NCBI RefSeq assembly: GCF_000382165.1
Contig: NZ_KB907733.1
Coordinates: forward strand, 1-41,111
Source of the DNA: Arsukibacterium perlucidum DSM 18276
GTDB taxonomy: Bacteria; Pseudomonadota; Gammaproteobacteria; Enterobacterales; Alteromonadaceae
Length of the DNA: 41,111 nucleotides
Direction: 5' to 3'
Position 1 is the first letter of the stretch, and each line of letters begins with the position of its first letter. The notes below the pieces were generated by a model. It had not been told where the DNA came from. It was given only the letters and a program-made list of their open reading frames with translations, and did no database searches. Both the position numbers and the translations under genes were made by a program. Shown here in pieces: positions 18,690 through 24,599 of the stretch.

Positions 18690-18707
18690 AATTCAGCAGC
18701 ATAGGTA

Positions 18708-18728
18708 CCAGAAACCACACCATAAATA
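18708..18728 (+). repeat. Left copy of 21-bp direct repeat flanking the island
   Basis: CCAGAAACCACACCATAAATA matches the sequence at 21377-21397 at 20 of 21 positions in the same orientation. The pair encloses the AT-richer, cassette-like genes between the S9 peptidase and malQ. Confidence 0.6.
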
Positions 18729-18851
18729 GGTTGATATACCAAGAGCTATTGGGTAACTTCAATTTATTTACAAAAGATAGAATGTAATTTACACGTCAGG
18801 AAAGCGTGGACGTTACAAAATATTAAGCTGTTATAAGCTAGAGGAATACCG

Positions 18852-19115
18852 ATGTCATTTTTCAAGACGCTCGGCAAAGGTTTAAAGGGAGCAGCGGCAG
18901 CTTTAAAAGTTGATCAATATACAGTCAATGGTGTAAACGCAAAGTGCAACCATTGCGGACATCAGCATTTTGAAACTGGAGAAGCGCAATTAAATACCGC
19001 AGGCCTAACATTTATAAATTTAGATTGGGCAAATAGAAGTGCATCAATTCTTATTTGTAAAAAATGCACATTAATTATGTGGTTTTTAGAGGAACCTAAA
19101 AAAGTTGTTAAGTGA
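18852..19115 (+). CDS. Small zinc-ribbon-like protein, cassette 1
   Basis: 87-residue protein of unknown function. It has an alanine/glycine-rich, basic N-terminal helix (SFFKTLGKGLKGAAAALKV), then two CxxC knuckles: Cys32/Cys35 (KCNHCGHQHF) and Cys69/Cys72 (CKKCTLIMWF). The two are separated by a beta-strand-rich stretch, forming a likely zinc ribbon. AGAGGA lies 6 nt before the ATG. The stop codon is followed after 6 nt by the TAAC of an attC-like site, which is the layout of an integron gene cassette. Comparable small zinc-ribbon proteins are common orphan cargo, and nothing more specific can be said. Confidence 0.75.
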   Translation: MSFFKTLGKGLKGAAAALKVDQYTVNGVNAKCNHCGHQHFETGEAQLNTAGLTFINLDWANRSASILICKKCTLIMWFLEEPKKVVK

Positions 19116-19117
19116 AG

Positions 19118-19199
19118 CTTATAACAAATGCCTTAAACATCGCGGCCTAAGGCCGCTCGACTCGCAACAAGTTGCTCGCGTGTGTGGCGGTCGTTAGCT
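19118..19199 (+). other. attC-like recombination site 1
   Basis: Starts TATAACAAATGCC and ends GGCGGTCGTTAGC. The outer TAAC pairs with GTTA (19122-19125 with 19193-19196), and GCC pairs with GGC across a mismatched spacer, as in the R''-L''/L'-R' arms of attC. The inside contains two further inverted repeats, GCGGCC/GGCCGC and GCAAC/GTTGC. Cassette junctions would fall at the G|TT of GTTAGC. Confidence 0.6.
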
Positions 19200-19345
19200 G
19201 CACGTTGAGATTTACTGCTGTTACAAAAATGGTTTAAAAGTCAGAAAATTTAAGTGAATTAGAAATTTAAACCGTCCATAGAAAACGGGTTAACTAAATC
19301 AATATGCGGGCATAACGTACAATTCAAATAACAAGGAACAACAGT

Positions 19346-19546
19346 ATGGAAGTATTTGGTATTATTGGAATGAGCTTTGGCATTATCGGTATGACCTTTG
19401 GCATAATAGCGTTCACTAAACAGATGAAGCTTGAAAAACACCTCAAAGAATCAGGTGTCGTGGAAAAAGATTACAAATAAAATCATCCTGTTCTGAAAGA
19501 AACGACAAATCTTGATGAATTACACCGTGAATTAAAAGTACTTTAA
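19346..19546 (+). pseudogene. Small membrane protein gene of cassette 2, interrupted by in-frame TAA
   Basis: An ATG at 19346 with AAGGAAC upstream opens a 44-residue peptide ending at TAA 19478-19480. The peptide has a near-repeated heptad, GIIGMSF-GIIGMTF-GIIA, forming one membrane helix, then a basic/acidic tail (QMKLEKHLKESGVVEKDYK). Directly after the stop, in the same frame, 21 more codons read like a natural continuation (NHPVLKETTNLDELHRELKVL) to a TAA at 19544-19546. That second stop overlaps TTTAAC, where an attC-like site begins, which is where cassette genes normally end. I infer a 66-residue ancestral protein carrying a nonsense mutation. The 44-residue form could still be made; stop-codon readthrough is a less likely alternative. 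Confidence 0.55.
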
Positions 19547-19655
19547 CATCAGTAATATAGTGTAGCTATCAAGGCGATTATAGCGCAAAAATTTTACTGT
19601 GTCGCTTTTTGCTAATCCGCTGCGCGGCTTTCCGCGCTAAATTTGGGCGTTAGCA
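19541..19655 (+). other. attC-like recombination site 2, degenerate
   Basis: Begins at TTTAACATC, overlapping the stop of cassette 2, and ends GGGCGTTAGCAC. Near the right end, GCTAAT...GCGCGG faces CCGCGC...GTTAGC as an imperfect palindrome (about 19610-19654). The left arm matches poorly, so it may be a decayed site or one ending a shorter attC starting near 19609. Confidence 0.4.
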
Positions 19656-19696
19656 CTATTTAAACGAAGTTATCAATTCAATCATGAGAGGCAGAA

Positions 19697-20824
19697 ATGA
19701 AGTTAAAAACCAATTTTTTAGTTGCGTTTGCGCTTGGGTGCGTCTTTGCTTCATCTTCTATGCCAGCCTTTGCGTGTACCGGCATTTCTCTATCTAGTGA
19801 CGACGGAGGTGTTGTCGTTGCCCGGACGGTTGAGTGGGCTTTGGGCGATGCAAAACATAATCAGATCGTCGTTTTTCCTCGTGGAAAAGCATTTCGTGCA
19901 CAAACACCAGACGGAATGAACGGAAAAGCGTGGACGGGTAAGTTCGGATTGGTTTCAGTCGGGGCATATGATCAACCACATGGCCCGGACGCTATGAATG
20001 AGATGGGGCTCTATGTCGGGGCCTATTATTTTCCTGGGTATGCCGACTACACGAAATATGACAAAAAACATGCTGCTCGGTCGATGAGTGTCGGCGATTT
20101 TATGCAGTGGATGCTTTCATCGTTCGCATCTGTAGAGGAAGTGAAAAAGAATCTGGACAAGGTGCGCGTTGTTGATGTCCGAGATGCTCGTTTTGGCGGT
20201 GTTCCACTCCCTTTCCACTGGAAGATCGCTGATTCGACAGGGGCTGGCATTGTTGTAGAAATAATCAACGGCGGTGAAGTTAAAGTTTACGATATATTCA
20301 AGGGTGTGATTACTAATTCACCAACTTATGATTGGCATCTAACGAATCTACGAAATTATCTTAACCTAAGTACACAACCTGCAGCTGCCTTAACCATTGA
20401 AGGCGAATTAATAACTCCATTTGGCGCCGGCTCCGGCCTTGTTGGTCTTCCCGGAGACTTTACGCCGCCATCACGTTTTGTCCGTGCCTCTTTACTTACT
20501 GCGACCGCACGATCATTGCCAAGTTCTGTCGATGCTGTATTCGAGGCGTTTAGAATCCTTGATGGCTTTAACATCCCTTTAGGAGTAACAGGTAAGCCTG
20601 ACAAAATCGCGTCAGATATTGAGAGTGCAACTCAGATTACCACAGCTGCTGATCTGACAAATAAACGGTACTACTTCCATACAATGAATAATCGCGAGGT
20701 TCGAATGATCGATCTCTCGAAAATCGACTTTGCAATGGTTACAGAACATATGATTGATGTTGATGCTGGCAAGAAACACACGGTACACGAGCTGTTCGTC
20801 ACGGAGCCTGACACGGGTCGCTAA
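19697..20824 (+). CDS. Linear amide C-N hydrolase, choloylglycine/penicillin V acylase family
   Basis: 375-residue exported N-terminal-nucleophile hydrolase. The signal peptide [20 protein letters not shown] ends immediately before Cys27. The mature protein would start [12 protein letters not shown], matching the family's N-terminal catalytic cysteine. Other family features are VVARTVEWA (conserved Arg after the strand), [11 protein letters not shown] with a substrate-loop Asn, [13 protein letters not shown], and [17 protein letters not shown], which holds the conserved Asn-Ser-Pro-xxxW segment. The C-terminal [10 protein letters not shown] strand completes the fold. The family cleaves linear amides such as bile-salt conjugates, penicillin V or acyl-homoserine lactones. 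In a water-living bacterium lactone or lipid amides seem likelier, but this is inference. The stop TAA lies in GCTAACAAGGC, again an attC-start-like motif. Codon use is unlike the flanking chromosomal genes. Confidence 0.85.
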   Translation: MKLKTNFLVAFALGCVFASSSMPAFACTGISLSSDDGGVVVARTVEWALGDAKHNQIVVFPRGKAFRAQTPDGMNGKAWTGKFGLVSVGAYDQPHGPDAMNEMGLYVGAYYFPGYADYTKYDKKHAARSMSVGDFMQWMLSSFASVEEVKKNLDKVRVVDVRDARFGGVPLPFHWKIADSTGAGIVVEIINGGEVKVYDIFKGVITNSPTYDWHLTNLRNYLNLSTQPAAALTIEGELITPFGAGSGLVGLPGDFTPPSRFVRASLLTATARSLPSSVDAVFEAFRILDGFNIPLGVTGKPDKIASDIESATQITTAADLTNKRYYFHTMNNREVRMIDLSKIDFAMVTEHMIDVDAGKKHTVHELFVTEPDTGR

Positions 20825-20880
20825 CAAGGCCAGGCAAGGCAACGTCTTTTTCGGGGTAACAACATTAAGGAAGAACAAGC

Positions 20881-21330
20881 TTGAAGTACAAAAAGGAAAT
20901 TCTGGTCGGTCTACTAATTTTTGCAGTACTTTACCCTGTGGTAATTTTACTTGTCGGCATTGCCGCTGCCGCTCCTACACCAGCAGGGTACTTTGATTGG
21001 TATCGTTCCAACGATCTTATTTGGTTAGGTTTGTTTATTTGGAATCTATGTACCATATATCCAGCGTCTGCTTTACCGTCCTTGATCATTACGTTTGTCG
21101 GCATCAAAATTAGTGCTGCAAAATGGTTACCTGTGAGTTGTGTCGTCACTGTTTTGTATCTTGGGGAGACTATTTATCGCGAAATCTCATTCGCCTTGCA
21201 ATTTCCGCAATATGCAGAGCTAATTAGCTATAAGACGTATATTTCAGTGTGGGTGCTCCCGGCGTTTGTTTTTCTTGGTGGCTTCTTAACCACTAAATAC
21301 TTTACAAAAAATTCAACAAGGACACAGTAA
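20881..21330 (+). CDS. Small four-helix membrane protein, unknown function
   Basis: 149-residue integral membrane protein; I do not recognise the family. The start is TTG 20881 with AAGGAAG upstream (about 8 nt spacing). Hydrophobic helices lie at about 8-31 (LVGLLIFAVLYPVVILLVGIAAAA), 45-74, 82-99 (WLPVSCVVTVLYLGETIY) and 122-141 (SVWVLPAFVFLGGFLTTKYF), with a basic C-terminal tail. It starts 56 bp after the hydrolase gene and probably shares its transcript. The stop codon falls in GTAACC, followed by a short CTGCGCTAATGCGCTGC palindrome, which might be a decayed attC. Confidence 0.65.
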   Translation: MKYKKEILVGLLIFAVLYPVVILLVGIAAAAPTPAGYFDWYRSNDLIWLGLFIWNLCTIYPASALPSLIITFVGIKISAAKWLPVSCVVTVLYLGETIYREISFALQFPQYAELISYKTYISVWVLPAFVFLGGFLTTKYFTKNSTRTQ

Positions 21331-21376
21331 CCTTTGCTGCGCTAATGCGCTGCTGGTATTAGATGTCATTTCAAAC

Positions 21377-21397
21377 CCAGAAACTACACCATAAATA
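21377..21397 (+). repeat. Right copy of 21-bp direct repeat flanking the island
   Basis: CCAGAAACTACACCATAAATA, 20 of 21 identical to 18708-18728. Unlike the left copy it overlaps a local palindrome, CACCATA-AA-TATGGTG (21386-21401). No convincing gene was found in 21331-21543. Confidence 0.55.
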
Positions 21398-21543
21398 TGG
21401 TGAACAACTGAGCGTTTTAGGCTCACTTAAGCAGCTTGCATTACCTCAAGGTAGCCGGGGTTTTCTGCCGCTGTGTGGCAAAACACCGGATATTGGCTGG
21501 CATGCTTATTCTCTGTTAACGGCCGTCATCATTAGCAAACCTT

Positions 21544-23721
21544 CTAACTTTCCCGCCGTTTTTCTGCCATAGCTGTTATTAGTCCGCGCACGTCAGCCAG
21601 GTTTAACAATTGCTCAAACTCAACCGGCAATTTGCGCCGCCAGTTTGGGTACTCGGTGCTGGTGCCCGGGATATTAACCGGAGTGGCAACCAGTAATAAA
21701 TCTTCCAGCTGGTAGGCCATTAAGCGGGCCGGAGTGGCCGCCAGGTAGACGTGGCTGTTATACACCAGTTGCTGCACATTACCGTGCTCCAGTTTAAGTT
21801 CGTTACACAATAGCTGCTTTTCATCTTTACGCAGTTGTTCCAGATTGGCGGCAATCTCAGCGCTGGGGAATAAATCCAGCTGATGGCGCAGCGCTAAATC
21901 ATGTTCGTGCCAGTAACCCACTAAAGTAGGCATATCATGGGTGGTAACCGTTGCCAGCGACAGTGCCGGATAGGTTTGGTCGCGGTGCTGGTAGCTACCG
22001 GCCTTTTGCTCCAGCATAAATACCCGGTATGACAACACCTGGTACTTTGCCATTAACCGGCTAATTTCTACCGGCACTGTACCTAAGTCTTCACCAATTA
22101 CCACGCAATGGTTGCGCTGGCTTTCCAACGCCATAATGGCAAATAAATCTTCAGCCGGCATGCCGATATAGCCACCGGCTGTGGCATCTGCGCCCGGCGG
22201 GCAACACCATAGCCGCAGTAAGGCCATAACATGGTCCAGCCGTAAGGCGCCGGCATAGCGCATATTGGCGCGGATCAGCTGAATAAAGGGCTGATATGCC
22301 TTCTGGCGCAGCGTCTGTGGGTTATAAGCCAGCAAGCCCCAGTTCTGGCCTTTCGGTGCCATAATATCCGGCGGTGCGCCAACGCTCAGTTGCATCAGAA
22401 AATCTTCCGGTGCGCCCCAGCTTTCAGCACTGTTACTGTTGGCACCCACTGCCACATCACAATACAGGCCAATTGCCATGCCCTGTTGCTGACACTCTTG
22501 TTTAACCTCGGCCAGTTGCTGCTGGGCCAGCCACTGCAGGTATAACTGCTGATTGATAGCATCGCTGTGCTCGCTGGCAAATTGCTGCACTGCCGCGCTT
22601 TGCGGGTTCTGGTACTCTGACGGGAAATTCTGCCAGCAGGCCATCTGCATATCGCGCTGAAACAATACCGCCTGCAGCACCTGATAGCGGGCCAGATCAA
22701 GCAGGCTGGGGTCACTTTGCTCAACAAACTGGTGAAAATCCCGGGCCCGCTGGCTGTTAATAGCCAGATGCTGCTGTTTAAAATGCTGATATAGCAATTC
22801 AGCCATTTCTGCTTTCAGGCTACTGACCGCATGATAATCGACATCGGCGGCAGCCCGGCAACGCTGTAAACGTGATTGAAATTGCTGGCTTTGCAGTAAC
22901 TGCTGTGCCGCGGCGCAGCCGGCAAACTCAGGGCTGCACTCCAGCGCGACATAAAGCGTATTCAGCCACAGCCGGCTATTCGGGCTGTAGGGGCTGCAAT
23001 CTTGCGGCAAGCCGGGATACAGTGCATGTAACGGGTTTAAGCCTATAAAATCGTTGCCCAGCGCCGCTAAAGGCGCCACCATATTTTTTAAATCGACAAA
23101 ATCGCCAATGCCCCAGTTGCGACTGGAACGCAGTGCATACAGCTGCACCGCCGGGCCCATGGTTTTATGCAGTACCGCTTGATCCTGCAACTGAAAGCAG
23201 CGGCCCGGGGTAACAATAATTTGTTGGCTGTAACCTTGGGTAACAGCCGGAGTGGCCGTTTCTGCAGCGCCGGTTTCAGGCGTTAATGTCAGTTGGTGAT
23301 ATCCTGGCTCGAGCGCAACGTCAATGCTCAGGTTAAAGGCCAGGTAGTCGGCGCCTGAGAGCTGCTGGCGTTCGATAATATCGCTGGTGGCAACTTGCAG
23401 TCGCCCGGAAATTGTTTGCTGCTGCTCAGTCAACAGTTGCCATTGCCAATGGCTATGGGCAGTAGCAGCAGGTTGCTGCACCCGAACCTGCAGCGGTTGC
23501 TGCGCGGTCAGTACCTGCACCGGTGCAACTATTTCGGCCCACGGCTGCTGTTGCAGTTGCTGGATTTGCCGGGCAATAACGTCGTCACTGCCCAGATCGT
23601 AACCCATTGCCGTAAGAACGGCTTGCTGATCAGCCAGGGCAATATGCTCAATATGCCCCTGGGCGTGCACATAACTGTCTTGCAGGCCTGCTAATGCCGC
23701 GAGTTGCTTAATTGGTTCCAT
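21544..23721 (-). CDS. malQ: 4-alpha-glucanotransferase (amylomaltase)
   Basis: 725-residue GH77 enzyme that moves alpha-1,4-glucan segments between maltodextrins, releasing glucose, in the cytoplasm. The N-terminal 1-175 extension (including a beta-sandwich region) is the enterobacterial-type MalQ N-domain. The GH77 core contains GIGDFVDL, NPLHALYPG and SPYSPNSRLWLN. The nucleophile is Asp496 in RLDHVMALLRLW, the acid/base Glu544 in GEDLGTVP and the third carboxylate Asp596 in TTHDMPTLVGYW. All catalytic residues are present. Its start overlaps the end of the upstream AraC-type gene by 14 bp, so the two are translated from one message. A MalR-like palindrome lies upstream of that pair. Confidence 0.95.
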   Translation of the reverse strand: MEPIKQLAALAGLQDSYVHAQGHIEHIALADQQAVLTAMGYDLGSDDVIARQIQQLQQQPWAEIVAPVQVLTAQQPLQVRVQQPAATAHSHWQWQLLTEQQQTISGRLQVATSDIIERQQLSGADYLAFNLSIDVALEPGYHQLTLTPETGAAETATPAVTQGYSQQIIVTPGRCFQLQDQAVLHKTMGPAVQLYALRSSRNWGIGDFVDLKNMVAPLAALGNDFIGLNPLHALYPGLPQDCSPYSPNSRLWLNTLYVALECSPEFAGCAAAQQLLQSQQFQSRLQRCRAAADVDYHAVSSLKAEMAELLYQHFKQQHLAINSQRARDFHQFVEQSDPSLLDLARYQVLQAVLFQRDMQMACWQNFPSEYQNPQSAAVQQFASEHSDAINQQLYLQWLAQQQLAEVKQECQQQGMAIGLYCDVAVGANSNSAESWGAPEDFLMQLSVGAPPDIMAPKGQNWGLLAYNPQTLRQKAYQPFIQLIRANMRYAGALRLDHVMALLRLWCCPPGADATAGGYIGMPAEDLFAIMALESQRNHCVVIGEDLGTVPVEISRLMAKYQVLSYRVFMLEQKAGSYQHRDQTYPALSLATVTTHDMPTLVGYWHEHDLALRHQLDLFPSAEIAANLEQLRKDEKQLLCNELKLEHGNVQQLVYNSHVYLAATPARLMAYQLEDLLLVATPVNIPGTSTEYPNWRRKLPVEFEQLLNLADVRGLITAMAEKRRES

Positions 23722-24154
23722 ACATCACCTGTCGGCTGGCCAGAGTTTGCCCTGGATAAGATCGGCTTATTGTGGTGCTGCTACGCTGGCGGTATACACC
23801 GGGCGAACAGCCTTGCCAGCTTTTAAATGCTTTTTGAAAACTACTTTGTTCTTCAAAACCCAGCTGGGTAGCAATTTGTTGAATGTTAAACGTATTTTCT
23901 TGCAAATATTGCTGAGCCAGCTGGTGGCGGCATTCGTTTACCAACTGACGAAAGCTGGTATTGTTCGCCTGTAAATAACGCTGCAATGAGCGGCTGCTGA
24001 TATTCAGTGCTTTGGCTGTATCTTTTAATCTGGGTAGCTGTGGTAACTGCCGGCAAATCTGCTGCCTTAAGAACGTTAAATGGCTGTTACGCCTGCCGTT
24101 CCCATCATCACTGGTTGTCCGATAACACCAAAAAGCATGGCTTTCGATAGTCAT
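23708..24154 (-). CDS. AraC-family DNA-binding protein lacking a ligand domain
   Basis: 148-residue protein containing little more than an AraC/XylS helix-turn-helix domain. The first helix-turn-helix is read in LPRLKDTAKALNISSRSLQRYLQ and the second in NIQQIATQLGFEEQSSFQKAFKSW with the following SPGVYRQ, matching the family signature. AraC proteins usually carry a 150-200-residue N-terminal sensor domain; here only about 35 residues precede the DNA-binding part. The ATG at 24154 has GGAG 9 nt upstream; a TTG 15 nt further upstream is in frame and less likely. The gene overlaps malQ by 14 bp, so it probably regulates or accompanies maltodextrin use. Confidence 0.85.
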   Translation of the reverse strand: MTIESHAFWCYRTTSDDGNGRRNSHLTFLRQQICRQLPQLPRLKDTAKALNISSRSLQRYLQANNTSFRQLVNECRHQLAQQYLQENTFNIQQIATQLGFEEQSSFQKAFKSWQGCSPGVYRQRSSTTISRSYPGQTLASRQVMYGTN

Positions 24155-24257
24155 TGTGCTGTGCTCCAAATTGGCAGCAAAGCAAAATCCCGGCTTTGCC
24201 CATCACTGCCATTAATTGGTGCAAGCATAAAACAACGTTGGACTATAGTTAAACATA

Positions 24258-24273
24258 CTGCATACGTATGCAG
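24258..24273. promoter_or_regulatory. Palindromic operator, MalR-like, upstream of araC-malQ
   Basis: Perfect 16-bp palindrome CTGCATACGTATGCAG about 100 bp upstream of the araC-type gene start. It shares the ATACGTAT core with the two receptor operators. A weak -10-like TATGCT follows at an appropriate distance on the minus strand. Confidence 0.65.
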
Positions 24274-24447
24274 CGAAAATAGCCGTAAATGCCTTGTCGG
24301 AAAAGCTTGTCGGTAGCTTGGTTTTCAGGCGTAGCCAGCAATAAAACCAGTGGTTGATTGCCAGGTTGGTCGCTTTATACACAAGGCCCGCACCACATTT
24401 GTGCGCAGATTAACCGCTTTGCCCCGGCATTGTGCAATAACGGGCTT

Positions 24448-24463
24448 ATGAATACGTATTCAT
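24448..24463. promoter_or_regulatory. Palindromic operator, MalR-like, upstream of TonB receptor
   Basis: Perfect 16-bp palindrome ATGAATACGTATTCAT, 1 bp from the -35 box of the receptor promoter. The inner 14 bp are identical to the operator at 33386-33399. Confidence 0.7.
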
Positions 24464-24464
24464 G

Positions 24465-24493
24465 TTGAGCTCTAGCCCGAATAAGTTTAATAA
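24465..24493 (+). promoter_or_regulatory. Sigma-70-type promoter of TonB receptor gene
   Basis: TTGAGC (24465-24470), 17-bp spacer, TAATAA (24488-24493). The palindrome centre at 24455.5 is about 44 bp upstream of the predicted start of transcription. Confidence 0.5.
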
Positions 24494-24599
24494 ATGAGCA
24501 TAGTAAAAGTTGGTTGGTAAGCTTTCACCGATGAATGGTTAAAAAATTCAGGCGACAGCAACTACCACAAAATAACAATCACACCGGGGATAAAGGGTA

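Noticed and set aside
20822..20880. GCTAACAAGGC after the hydrolase gene as a third attC site
   Set aside because: The start resembles an attC left arm, but no matching right arm with GTTA follows before the next gene, so it is at most a fragment.
21326..21364. GTAACC...CTGCGCTAATGCGC...GTATTAG as a terminal attC site
   Set aside because: The arms pair poorly and the right end lacks GTTAG. It was kept only as a supporting hint for the island.
21363..21572. 69-codon frame after the island
   Set aside because: No ribosome-binding site, no recognisable motif, and its end overlaps the coding 3' end of malQ on the other strand.
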